64,000 nt of DNA from Streptomyces sp. DSM 110735. GTDB lineage: Bacteria; Actinomycetota; Actinomycetes; Streptomycetales; Streptomycetaceae. Numbering within the stretch: position 1 is the stretch's first letter; every line of letters begins with the position of its first letter. Location: assembly GCF_016482685.1 (NCBI RefSeq), contig NZ_JACYHF010000006.1, positions 62,001-126,000 on the forward strand, given 5' to 3'. Under the pieces are notes generated by a model. It saw only the letters and a list, made by a program, of their open reading frames with translations. It did no database searches and was not told where the DNA came from. Positions 25,699 through 33,602 of the stretch are shown piece by piece. The translations under genes were made by a program, and so were the position numbers.

Positions 25699-25779
25699 GC
25701 GGGGCTCCGGGCGAGGTGAGCGGCGCTCCGGAAGGCGTGAGCGGGACCCCTGACGAGGTGAGCGGGACCCCGGGAGAGA
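25696..25779. repeat. Four-copy degenerate 21-bp tandem repeat starting at a stop codon
   Basis: Four 21-bp units begin TGAGCGG at 25696, 25717, 25738 and 25759. The first TGA is the stop of the VOC gene, so every unit carries a stop in the same frame. In the +1-shifted frame the units read as repeated VSGxPxx heptapeptides. Confidence 0.85.
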
Positions 25780-25792
25780 TGCGGCGCCGGTG

Positions 25793-26344
25793 TCAGCCCC
25801 CGTCCCGCATCTCGGCCGTCAGCGCCCAGCGCTCGTGGTCCCGCCACTCGCCGTCGACCTGGATCATCTTCGGCGAGAAGCCCTCAAGGCGGAAGCCGGC
25901 GCCCCGCGCGAGCGCGATCGACGCGGCGTTCCCGGGCTGCACGTTGATCTCCAGCCGGTGCAGTCGGAGCGCCCCGAAGGCATACCCGATCACCAGCTCA
26001 AGCCCCTCCCGCATCAGCCCCCGCCCGGCGGCGTGCGCGAACGCCCCGTACCCGAGGGCGCCGCACTGGAACCCGCCCCGCACGATGTTGTTGATGTTGA
26101 TGAACCCGGCGATGTCCCCGGAGTCCTTCTCGCAGACCAGGAATCCGACGCGCCCCTGCTCCTCGATCAGCGGGCGGGCATAACGGGCGTACGCCTCCTC
26201 GCTGTCCGCCACGACCAGCCACGGCAGATGCAGGTCCTTGCTCTCCCTGGCCCGGGCGGTGAACTCGGGTCCGTCCGCCAGGGTGAAGCGGCGCAGGGCC
26301 ACGCGCGGCCCCTCGGTCAGATAGTGGTGCGTGGTGTGCGGCAT
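25793..26344 (-). CDS. GNAT N-acetyltransferase (RimJ/RimL type)
   Basis: Acetyl-CoA-dependent N-acetyltransferase, 183 aa, of the ribosomal-protein-Ser/Ala acetyltransferase group. Motifs are LRRFTLADGPEFTAR at the start, GYGAFAHAAGRGLMREG in the acetyl-CoA loop (about residues 113-129) and LHRLEINVQPGNAASIALA followed by GFRLEGFSPK. ATG 26344 is preceded by TACGCT and six bases, a leaderless arrangement, so it is probably transcribed separately from the peptidase genes upstream. The acceptor is unknown. Confidence 0.9.
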   Translation of the reverse strand: MPHTTHHYLTEGPRVALRRFTLADGPEFTARARESKDLHLPWLVVADSEEAYARYARPLIEEQGRVGFLVCEKDSGDIAGFININNIVRGGFQCGALGYGAFAHAAGRGLMREGLELVIGYAFGALRLHRLEINVQPGNAASIALARGAGFRLEGFSPKMIQVDGEWRDHERWALTAEMRDGG

Positions 26345-26356
26345 CCGCCCAGCGTA
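26345..26356 (-). promoter_or_regulatory. -10 element of a leaderless promoter for the GNAT gene
   Basis: On the reverse strand TACGCT (26356-26351) is followed by six bases and the ATG at 26344. Confidence 0.55.
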
Positions 26357-26388
26357 CGACGCGACGATCACGCGGCTGCCGTGCGTAC

Positions 26389-27312
26389 TCAGCTCAGGGC
26401 GGGCTCCTCCAGCGTCAACGTCCCCGCTGCGGCGTCGAGTTCGGCGGCGACCCCGAACGGGATCGTCAGCGCGTCCGCGCAGTGCCCGAAGCCGAACTCC
26501 TCGGCGACCGGCACGCCGAGGGGGGCGAGGCGGTCGAGGAGCATGGGGCGCAGGCGGTCGTAGGGGTCGCAGGTGGACCAGGAGCCGAGGAGGACGCCGT
26601 GGACGCCCTCCAGCCGGCCCGCGCGCAGGAGTTGGGTGAGGTAGCGGTCGAGGCGGTAGGTCTCCTCGCCCACGTCCTCCAGGCAGAGCAGACCGCCGCG
26701 CGCCGAGGGGCGGGCGTGCGGGGTACCCAGGTCGGCGGCGAGGAGGGAGAGGCAGCCGCCCAGGGTGACGCCCCGTGCCCTGCCGGGGACCAGGGCGCCG
26801 CCGCCCGAGGTGATGACCTGGACCTTGTCCGGGGCGAGCAGCGTGAGCCGCAGGTGTTCCCGGGCGCGCTCGCTGCCGATGAAGTCGATCCCGGCCGCCA
26901 TCGGGCCGTGCAGGGTGACGAGACCGAGCCGGGTGGCGATGGCCTCGTGGAGCGCGGTGATGTCGCTGAAGCCGACGAACACCTTCGGTCCTGCCGCCCG
27001 CATCGCCTCCCAGTCGAGCAGGTCGACCATGCGCTGGACGCCGTATCCGCCGCGTGCGCAGAGCACGGCGTCCACGGTCGGGTCGCACCAGGCACGCTGG
27101 AAGTCGGCGGCGCGGTCGGCGTCGGTGCCCGCAAGGTAGGCGAACTCCCCGTGCCGGTCGAGGACATGGGGTGCGACGACCGGTTCCAGTCCCCAGTCGC
27201 GCAGCACGTCGAGACCCGCGCGCAGCCGTTCGCCGGGCACGGGTCCGCTGGGCGCGACCACGGCGACGCGGGCTCCGGGGGCGAGCCGGGCGGGGCGTAC
27301 CAGTTCTCTCAT
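26389..27312 (-). CDS. LD-carboxypeptidase (peptidase S66)
   Basis: Serine peptidase, 307 aa, that cleaves the L,D bond releasing terminal D-alanine from muropeptide tetrapeptides in cell-wall recycling. The Ser-Glu-His triad is readable: Ser116 in VGFSDIT, Glu212 in LCLEDVGEE and His277 in GFGHCAD, close to Ser115/Glu217/His285 of the Pseudomonas LdcA (from memory). There is no signal peptide, so it is cytosolic. It lies 13 bases downstream of the S9 peptidase on the same strand, as the last member of a four-peptidase run. Confidence 0.93.
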   Translation of the reverse strand: MRELVRPARLAPGARVAVVAPSGPVPGERLRAGLDVLRDWGLEPVVAPHVLDRHGEFAYLAGTDADRAADFQRAWCDPTVDAVLCARGGYGVQRMVDLLDWEAMRAAGPKVFVGFSDITALHEAIATRLGLVTLHGPMAAGIDFIGSERAREHLRLTLLAPDKVQVITSGGGALVPGRARGVTLGGCLSLLAADLGTPHARPSARGGLLCLEDVGEETYRLDRYLTQLLRAGRLEGVHGVLLGSWSTCDPYDRLRPMLLDRLAPLGVPVAEEFGFGHCADALTIPFGVAAELDAAAGTLTLEEPALS

Positions 27313-27325
27313 GCGTCCCGTTCTC

Positions 27326-29278
27326 TCATACGTCCAGCTCCAGCTTCGGTACGTCCGTCACGTCCAGCCCGAACACCTGTGCGTACAGGGAGAGTTCGGC
27401 TTCCAGGGCACGGACGAGGGTGTCGGCGCGGCGGAAGCCGTGCCCCTCGCCCTCGAAGGTGAGGTAGGCGTGCGGGACGCCCCGGCCCGCGAGTTCGGCG
27501 AGCAGACGCTCGCACTGGACGGGCGGGCAGATCACGTCGTCCAGACCCTGGAGCAGCAGGAACGGCACGGTGAGCCGGTCGGCACGGGTGACCGGCGAGC
27601 GCTCGGCGTACCGCTCGGGCACCTCCTGGAGCGGTCCGACGAGCGACTCCAGGTAGCGCGACTCGAAGTCGTGGGTGTCGCCGGGACCCCAGGTGGTGAG
27701 GTCGAGGATGGGGTAGGTGATCGTGCCGCAGGCGTAGACGTCGGTGCCGGTCAGGGAGGCGGCGGCGGTCCAGCCGCCCGCGCTGCCGCCCCGGATGGCG
27801 AGCCGGTTCCGGTCGGCGGTGCCCTCCTCCGCGAGACCGAGGGCGACGGCCGCGCAGTCCTCGACGTCGACCACGCCCCACTGCTCGCGCAGCCGCTCGC
27901 GGTAGGCGCGGCCATAACCCGTGGAGCCGCCGTAGTTGACCTCCGCGACCCCGATGCCGCGCGAGGTGAAGTAGGCGATGGCGAGGTCGAGCACGAGCGG
28001 CACCCGGCTGGTGGGACCGCCGTGCGCCCAGATCACATACGGCGGCAACTCGCCTGCGGAGGAGCTGTGTTCGGGGTGGTGGGGCGGATAGACGTGGGCG
28101 TGCACCTCGCGGCCACCGGGTCCGGTGAAGACGCGGACCCGCGGGTCGGGGTAGTAGGCGGGGTCCACGGGGTCCCGGTGGCGGGCGCCGACGGCGCGGG
28201 CGCGTCCGGTGACCGTGTCCAGCTCGACGACCTCGTACCCGCGGTGCGGACCGGCGCCGACCGCGACGACCCGGGCGCCGTGCGCGGCGAGCGTCGGGGC
28301 GTACTCGGTCCACGGTCCGGCGGCGTCGGCCACCTCGCCGGACTCCGGGTCGAGTATCCCGAGCCCGGCGGCGCCGCGCCCGTGCAGGACGGCGATCAGC
28401 CCGCTGTCCAGCGGCGCGAACCAGCGCAGACCCAGCTTCCACAGCGGTCCGCCGAACTCCTCCTCGCGCGGGCACAGCGGGGTGCCGTCCCGGTAGAGGT
28501 TCCACCAGCCGTCGCGGTCGCTGACGTACAGCAGCCGCCCGTCGGCGGACCACTCCACCTGGGCCACTGACTCCTCGGGCCCGCCCGCGACGACGACGGG
28601 TTCGCCCAGGGTGCCGTCGTCCCCGACCTCGGCGACGAGCAGTTCGGTGCCCTCCCACGGCATCCGGGGATGGTCCCAGCCGAGCCACGCCGCCCGCCGC
28701 CCGTCGGGCGACAGACGCGGTCCGGTGACGAACCGGTGCCGCTCGGGGGCGAGTTCGCGTACGGCGGTGCGGTCCTCGGCGGCGGAGCCGTCCAGCGGTA
28801 CGGCGGCCAGGACGCGGCGCAGGTCGCCCGGTCCGTCGCCGGTGAACTCCTCCAGGACGCACCAGACTTCGCCCCGGGCGAGGTCGATGCGCGGCTCCGC
28901 CCAGCGCAGTCCGCCGCCGACCGGGGAGTGCGGGGTCAACGGGCGTGGCTCGGCGCCGGGTTCACGGACGTAGAGCCGCTGGTCCGCGAAGTGGGTGAAG
29001 ACGAGCAGGGGTTGACCGCCTCGGGGGACGGCGTCCCAGGGTCGGCCGCCGTACTCGATGACACGGTTGCGCACGTTCCACGGCGCGGGCAGCACCGTCT
29101 CCTCGGCGCCGTCGGCCCTGCGCCTGACGAGGGTGCGGCGCCCTCCCTCGGTGGGCCGGGGTTCGGTCCACCACACTTCGTCGCCGACGAACCCCGCCCA
29201 CTCGGGGTGCCCGTCGTGCGCGGCGGCCAGGGCCGCGTCGACGGGCGAGGGCCAACTGCCGTACGCCTGCTCGCTCAT
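27326..29278 (-). CDS. Prolyl oligopeptidase-family (S9) serine peptidase
   Basis: Cytosolic beta-propeller/alpha-beta-hydrolase peptidase, about 650 aa, acylaminoacyl-peptidase-like. The propeller covers about residues 1-390. The catalytic domain has NYGGSTGYGRAYRE, the nucleophile IRGGSAGGWT (about residue 500), Asp in LQGLDDVICPP (about 580) and His in FEGEGHGFR (about 620). ATG 29278 is chosen because homologues, as I recall, begin MSEQxYGSWPSP. ATG 29290, four bases after the upstream stop, is the alternative. It is third in the peptidase operon. Confidence 0.92.
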   Translation of the reverse strand: MSEQAYGSWPSPVDAALAAAHDGHPEWAGFVGDEVWWTEPRPTEGGRRTLVRRRADGAEETVLPAPWNVRNRVIEYGGRPWDAVPRGGQPLLVFTHFADQRLYVREPGAEPRPLTPHSPVGGGLRWAEPRIDLARGEVWCVLEEFTGDGPGDLRRVLAAVPLDGSAAEDRTAVRELAPERHRFVTGPRLSPDGRRAAWLGWDHPRMPWEGTELLVAEVGDDGTLGEPVVVAGGPEESVAQVEWSADGRLLYVSDRDGWWNLYRDGTPLCPREEEFGGPLWKLGLRWFAPLDSGLIAVLHGRGAAGLGILDPESGEVADAAGPWTEYAPTLAAHGARVVAVGAGPHRGYEVVELDTVTGRARAVGARHRDPVDPAYYPDPRVRVFTGPGGREVHAHVYPPHHPEHSSSAGELPPYVIWAHGGPTSRVPLVLDLAIAYFTSRGIGVAEVNYGGSTGYGRAYRERLREQWGVVDVEDCAAVALGLAEEGTADRNRLAIRGGSAGGWTAAASLTGTDVYACGTITYPILDLTTWGPGDTHDFESRYLESLVGPLQEVPERYAERSPVTRADRLTVPFLLLQGLDDVICPPVQCERLLAELAGRGVPHAYLTFEGEGHGFRRADTLVRALEAELSLYAQVFGLDVTDVPKLELDV

Positions 29279-29294
29279 GTCCTCCCCCATCCGT

Positions 29295-30599
29295 TCAGGC
29301 GGTCCGCAGGAAGCGGTCCAGTACGCGGACGCCGAAGTGCAGCGCGTCCACGGGCACCCGCTCGTCCACGCCGTGGAAGAGCGCCTGGTAGTCGAAGTCC
29401 TCGGGCAGCCGCAGGGGGGCGAAGCCGTAGCCCTTGATGCCGAGCCGGGAGAACTGCTTGGCGTCGGTGCCGCCGGACATGCAGTACGGCACGACGTGCG
29501 CGCCGGGCGCGAACTCCTCGACGGCGGACCGCATTCCGGCGAAGATCGGCGCGTCCACCGGTGCCTGGAGCGCGACTCCGTGGTGCACGAAGTCCCAGTC
29601 CACGTCCGGGCCGGTGAGGTGGTCCAGGGTGGCGCGGAACTCGTCCTCGGTGCCGGGCAGGAAGCGGCCGTCGACGTGGGCGGTCGCCTCGCCGGGGATG
29701 ACGTTGACCTTGTAACCGGCGCCCAGCATGGTCGGGTTGGAGCTGTTGCGGACGGTCGCCTCGACCAGCTTGGCTGCCGGACCGAGCTTGGAGAGCAGCA
29801 GGTCGGCGTCGTCCGGGTCGTCCTGAAGGCCGTAGAGCGCGGCGAGTTCGGCGAGCGCGGCGCGGACGGTCGGGGTGATCCTCAGCGGCCACTCGTACTC
29901 ACCGATGCGGGTGACGGCGGCGGCGACGCGGGTCACCGCGTTCTCCCGGTTCACCTTGGAGCCGTGCCCGGCCCGCCCGCGCGCGGTGAGCCGCAGCCAG
30001 CCGGTGCCGCGCTCCCCCGCCGCGACGGGGTAGATCTCGCGCCCGGTGCCGTCGTGGAAGGTGAAAGCCCCCGACTCCCCGACGGCTTCCGTACAGCCCT
30101 CGAACAGCTCCGGGTGGGAGTCCGCGAGGAACCCGGCGCCGTCGACGGCGCTGTCCTCCTCGTCGGCGGTGAAGGCGATCACGATGTCGCGGCGCGGACG
30201 TACGCCCTCGCGGGACCAGGAGCGCACGACCGACAGGATCATCGCGTCCATGTTCTTCATGTCGACGGCGCCGCGCCCCCACACCACCCCGTCGCGGACC
30301 TCGCCGGAGAAGGGGTCCACGCTCCAGTCGTCTGCCTGGGCCGGCACCACGTCGAGGTGACCGTGCAGCAGGAGGGCGTCGGCGTCCGGGTCGGTGCCCG
30401 CGATCCGGGCGACCACGTTGCCCCGCCCGGGCGTCCGCTCCAGCAGCACCGGCTCCAGACCGGCACCGGCGAGCCGCTCGGCGGCGTACTCGGCGGCGGG
30501 CCGCTCGCGGCAGTCACCGCCGCCCCGGTTGGTGGTGTCGATCCGGATGAGGTCCGAGGTGAACTCGACGACCTCGTCCAGGGCTTGCTGGTCAGCCAT
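29295..30599 (-). CDS. M20 family dipeptidase/carboxypeptidase
   Basis: Zinc metallopeptidase, 434 aa, of the ArgE/DapE/CPG2 group. Metal and catalytic motifs are LLLHGHLDVVPA (about residues 74-85), GRGAVDMKNMDAM (about 104-116), TADEEDSAVDG with the general-base Glu (about 143) and a final His in YQALFHGVDERVP (about 410). GGAGGAGCAG precedes ATG 30599, and its first eight bases overlap the end of the M55 gene, so translation is coupled. No signal peptide. The substrate is probably a dipeptide or acyl-amino acid. Confidence 0.93.
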   Translation of the reverse strand: MADQQALDEVVEFTSDLIRIDTTNRGGGDCRERPAAEYAAERLAGAGLEPVLLERTPGRGNVVARIAGTDPDADALLLHGHLDVVPAQADDWSVDPFSGEVRDGVVWGRGAVDMKNMDAMILSVVRSWSREGVRPRRDIVIAFTADEEDSAVDGAGFLADSHPELFEGCTEAVGESGAFTFHDGTGREIYPVAAGERGTGWLRLTARGRAGHGSKVNRENAVTRVAAAVTRIGEYEWPLRITPTVRAALAELAALYGLQDDPDDADLLLSKLGPAAKLVEATVRNSSNPTMLGAGYKVNVIPGEATAHVDGRFLPGTEDEFRATLDHLTGPDVDWDFVHHGVALQAPVDAPIFAGMRSAVEEFAPGAHVVPYCMSGGTDAKQFSRLGIKGYGFAPLRLPEDFDYQALFHGVDERVPVDALHFGVRVLDRFLRTA

Positions 30600-31425
30600 A
30601 CTGCTCCTCCACGGCGGACGAGGCGATCGTGGTGACCGCCTTGAACGTGCGAATGCCCTCGTACATGGTGTCCGCGGTGTACGCCACCTTCCGCTCCCCG
30701 ATCCGCGTGACCCCGGGGACGACGGTGACGGCCATCGCCAGATGCTCGGCGTCGAACTCGACGGCGACGGTGTACGGGCCGGTGTTCTGCGGCTCCTGGC
30801 GGACCGCGAGCGGTGCCGCCTCCTTGGCGGCGGCGCGGATGTCGGCGGCGGTACGGTTCGGGGTCCGGCACACGGCGGCGTACCGCGACACATGGTCCTT
30901 GACGGCGACCTTCAGCGCCTCGGGCGCGTAACCGAGCGCGTCCTCGCAGGCCAGGTCGTCGCCGGTGACGAGCACGACGGGCACGCCGTACTCGGCCGCG
31001 ACGTGGGCGTTCAGCAGTCCCTCGCTTGCGCGTACGTCGTTCAGCCAGACGCCGGTGATCTGGTTGGCGAGGTAGGTGTGGGCGAGGACGCCCTCCATCC
31101 CGGCTCCCGCGTGGTACCCGACGAACGCGATCCCGTCCACGTCCCCGTGCTGCACGCCCTCCACCATGGACAGCGACTTGTGCCGCCCGGTGAGCATCTC
31201 GACCCGCTCGTCCAGGTCCTCAAGGAGAAGGTTCCGCATGGACCAGTGCGCCTCGTTCACGAGGACCTCGTCCGCGCCCCCCTCGAAGAACCCCACCGCC
31301 GCCGCGTTCACGTCCGACGTGAACAACCCCCTGCACCGCTCCCACTGCGGCGTCCCCGGCAACACGTCCCCCGGCCAGGTGACACCCGTCGCCCCCTCCA
31401 TGTCCGCACTGATGAGGATCTTCAC
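30592..31425 (-). CDS. M55 D-aminopeptidase (DppA-like)
   Basis: Zinc D-aminopeptidase, 277 aa. The B. subtilis DppA metal ligands Asp8, Glu10, His60, His104 and Glu133 (numbers from memory) fall here at Asp8 and Glu10 (ISADMEGATG), His60 (NEAHWSM), His105 (GYHAGAG) and Glu135 (RASEGL). This agreement supports GTG 31425 as the start; GGAG is seven bases upstream. DppA acts on D-Ala-D-Ala and related peptides. It is first in a four-peptidase operon, with a palindrome (31479-31488) in its leader. Confidence 0.93.
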   Translation of the reverse strand: MKILISADMEGATGVTWPGDVLPGTPQWERCRGLFTSDVNAAAVGFFEGGADEVLVNEAHWSMRNLLLEDLDERVEMLTGRHKSLSMVEGVQHGDVDGIAFVGYHAGAGMEGVLAHTYLANQITGVWLNDVRASEGLLNAHVAAEYGVPVVLVTGDDLACEDALGYAPEALKVAVKDHVSRYAAVCRTPNRTAADIRAAAKEAAPLAVRQEPQNTGPYTVAVEFDAEHLAMAVTVVPGVTRIGERKVAYTADTMYEGIRTFKAVTTIASSAVEEQYG

Positions 31426-31478
31426 CCGCAGCTCCGCCCTCTCCCACTCACCACGCCCACCACACCCGTCTGCCCCCA

Positions 31479-31488
31479 TTGTCGACAA
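31479..31488. promoter_or_regulatory. TTGTCGACAA palindrome, candidate GntR/FCD-type operator
   Basis: A perfect 10-bp palindrome 54 bases upstream of the M55 peptidase gene. TTGTNNACAA-like sites are typical of FadR/FCD-type GntR repressors (LldR-like), so it may control the peptidase operon. Chance occurrence is possible. Confidence 0.4.
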
Positions 31489-31624
31489 CGACCACGCCGA
31501 GCGACGGCAGCACACGAGCGTGGCGAGTGATGCCGGAGGGCAGCGCGAGTGTATGCGGGGAATCGATCACGGGGTGAGAAGGGGCTGGGACCACCACTCC
31601 GTCCGCCGCTGTCATGTTGTGCGG

Positions 31625-31647
31625 GCACATGTGCGCCCCGCACATGG
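31625..31647. repeat. 23-bp element shared with the ctaD leader
   Basis: GCACATGTGCGCCCCGCACA plus TGG at 31625-31647 closely matches 35436-35460 (19 of the first 21 bases). It contains the palindrome GCACATGTGC. It lies between the divergent M55 and epimerase genes; the rest of this 294-base gap holds only the site at 31479. Confidence 0.65.
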
Positions 31648-31719
31648 AGGGCGCGCCCATCGCTCCGCTGTCGGCGAACCCCGCTGGGCGTTCGCCGTCG
31701 ACACTGCTTGGCTGTCGGT

Positions 31720-32718
31720 ATGGACATCTTGGTGCTGGGTGGGACGGCGTGGGTGGGGCGGGAGTTGTCGCGGCAGGCGGTCGGGCGGGGGCATCGGGTG
31801 ACCTGTCTCGCGCGGGGCGAGAGCGGGGACGTCGCTGAGGGCGCGGAGCTGGTGGTCGCCGACCGGAGCGAACCGGGGGCGTACGAAGCGCTGCTGGACC
31901 GGGAGTGGGACGAGGTGGTCGAGGTCTCCTGGCAGCCGGGCTTCGTCCGGGAGGCGCTCGACGCGCTGGGCGGCAGGGCCAGGCACTGGACGTACGTCTC
32001 CTCCGTCAGCGCCTACGCCTCCCACGACGTACCGGACGCGGACGAGTCCGCGCCCCTCCTGCCGCCTGCCGAGGGCGCCGAGGCGGACCGCGCGTCGTAC
32101 GGCGAGGCGAAGGTCGCCTGCGAGCAGGCGTCGGCGGGCGCCGTGGGCGACCGGCTGCTCATCGCCCGTGCCGGTCTCATCGGCGGTCCCGGCGACCACA
32201 GCGGACGCTCCGGCTACTGGGCGGCGCGCGCCGCCCGTGACCCGCAGGGCCCGGTCCTCGTCCCCGACACCCCGGCCATGGCGACCCAGGTGATCGACGT
32301 ACGGGACCTCGTCGCCTGGCTCCTCGACTCCGCCGAGTCGGGCGTCACCGGCACGTACAACGCCGTCGGTCCCGTCGTCCCCTTCACCGAGTGGCTGCAG
32401 CTCTCCCGCACCGTCGCCGGTCACGTCGGCCCCCTGGTGCCCGCCGGCTCGGAATGGCTCCTCGCGAACGGCGTCGCGGAGTACATGGGACCCGACTCCC
32501 TGCCCCTCTGGCTGGCCAGTCCCGGCCACGACGGCTGGTCCGCCCGGAGCGGCAAGGCGGCCCACGCCACCGGTCTGCGTCACCGCAACCGCGCGGAGCT
32601 GCTGCTCGACACCCTGGCCTGGGAACGCGAACAGGGCCTGGACCGCCCCAGGCGCGCGGGTCTCAGCGCGGAGCGCGAGAGCGAGCTGCTGGAGAAACTG
32701 GGCGGAGGACTCGTCTGA
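31720..32718 (+). CDS. NAD-dependent epimerase/dehydratase-like reductase
   Basis: Extended short-chain dehydrogenase, 332 aa. The Rossmann motif is [15 protein letters not shown] (about residues 5-19), slightly altered from GxxGxxG. The catalytic Y-x-x-x-K is in [14 protein letters not shown] (about 127-131), preceded by [15 protein letters not shown] 31720 is preceded by TTGGCT and six bases, which resembles a leaderless promoter, though the hexamer is imperfect. The C-terminal region ([18 protein letters not shown]) resembles isoflavone-reductase/CsoR-type reductases of Streptomyces. The substrate is unknown. Confidence 0.88.
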   Translation: MDILVLGGTAWVGRELSRQAVGRGHRVTCLARGESGDVAEGAELVVADRSEPGAYEALLDREWDEVVEVSWQPGFVREALDALGGRARHWTYVSSVSAYASHDVPDADESAPLLPPAEGAEADRASYGEAKVACEQASAGAVGDRLLIARAGLIGGPGDHSGRSGYWAARAARDPQGPVLVPDTPAMATQVIDVRDLVAWLLDSAESGVTGTYNAVGPVVPFTEWLQLSRTVAGHVGPLVPAGSEWLLANGVAEYMGPDSLPLWLASPGHDGWSARSGKAAHATGLRHRNRAELLLDTLAWEREQGLDRPRRAGLSAERESELLEKLGGGLV

Positions 32719-32739
32719 CGCCGGGAGTCACTCCAGCCC

Positions 32740-33096
32740 ATGAACGACACCCCCGCCCGAGTCTGCGAACTCACCCTGTACCGCCAGTACTTCGACCTCG
32801 TCGCCTCGGGCGCGAAGACCGTCGAGGTCCGGGTGAAGTACCCGCGCCTGGCCGACCTCGCCCCCGGTGATGTCATCCGCTTCCGCGTCAGGGACGGAGA
32901 CGACACCTGCGAGGTCGAGGTCGGGCGGGTGACGGAGTACCCGGACTTCGAGGCGCTGCTGGACGGTGAGGGTCCGGGCAGCGTCAACCCGACCGCCACG
33001 CGGGAGCGGCAGCTCGCGGACATCCGGGCGATCTATCCGCCCGAGAAGGAGGCGCTCGGCGTTCTCGCCATCGAGATCGTGCGGCGCGGTCGCTGA
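32740..33096 (+). CDS. ASCH-domain protein
   Basis: A small 118-aa protein with an ASCH (PUA-like beta-barrel) fold, which binds RNA or modified nucleosides. Characteristic parts are LTLYRQYFDLVASGAKTVE (about residues 12-30), RVKYPRLADLAPGDVIRF and the final YPPEKEALGVLAIEI. ATG 32740 is 21 bases after the epimerase stop, so the two may share a transcript; GGGAG is 13 bases upstream, a long spacing. Some ASCH proteins are amidohydrolases of N4-acetylcytidine (YqfB), but I cannot assign that here. Confidence 0.87.
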   Translation: MNDTPARVCELTLYRQYFDLVASGAKTVEVRVKYPRLADLAPGDVIRFRVRDGDDTCEVEVGRVTEYPDFEALLDGEGPGSVNPTATRERQLADIRAIYPPEKEALGVLAIEIVRRGR

Positions 33097-33136
33097 CCCG
33101 CTGGTCGAGATCGCGCGGCACGGTCGCTGACCCTGG
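33071..33136. repeat. Tandem duplication of the ASCH gene 3' end
   Basis: A 34-bp unit starting TCGAGATCGTGCGGCGCGGT at 33071 is repeated at 33105 with four or five changes. The second copy lies just outside the gene and repeats the last codons and the TGA. Confidence 0.8.
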
Positions 33137-33159
33137 TCGCCGAACCCTGCCGGGTCCGC

Positions 33160-33600
33160 TCAGTCGGCTCCCACCCCGTACGCCGTCACCAGCGCCGCCA
33201 CCGCCGTCGTCATCGCCGCCGCCATGCAGAGGGCGGTGACGAGAAGCGCCCGAGGACGCCGTGGCGGGGGCAGGGGCGGAGCCGCCCGCAGCTCGGCCCA
33301 GTCGCGTGCCGCTTCCTTCGACTCCCGTCGGCGGAGGACGACCGCGCGGAGTTGGAGAGCCGTCGTCGTCACCGCGCCCGATACGACCGTCGCGGCGACC
33401 GCCCACCACCCTTCCGTCAGGAGCAGCCCCACCGCCGCCCCGCCCACCGTGGCCCAGCCCGTCAGGCACGCCGTCGCCGCCGTGCGGTGGGAGGTCGGGC
33501 GGTCGGCGCCCGCGCGCAGGGCGGTGTACGCGGGGACGTACCAGGCGGAGCCCGCCGCCGTCATCAGGGCGGCGCCGAGGCTCAGGACGGTGTGGGTCAT
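33160..33600 (-). CDS. Small membrane protein linked to cytochrome oxidase subunit I
   Basis: A 146-aa integral membrane protein of unknown function. About four hydrophobic helices lie at residues 3-25, 42-62, 66-86 and 118-142, with a charged cytoplasmic loop (RRRESKEAARDWAELR) between the third and fourth. ATG 33600 lies two bases after the ctaD stop, so it is almost certainly co-translated with ctaD and could assist oxidase assembly or stability. That role is inferred only from position. Confidence 0.8.
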   Translation of the reverse strand: MTHTVLSLGAALMTAAGSAWYVPAYTALRAGADRPTSHRTAATACLTGWATVGGAAVGLLLTEGWWAVAATVVSGAVTTTALQLRAVVLRRRESKEAARDWAELRAAPPLPPPRRPRALLVTALCMAAAMTTAVAALVTAYGVGAD

Positions 33601-33602
33601 GG

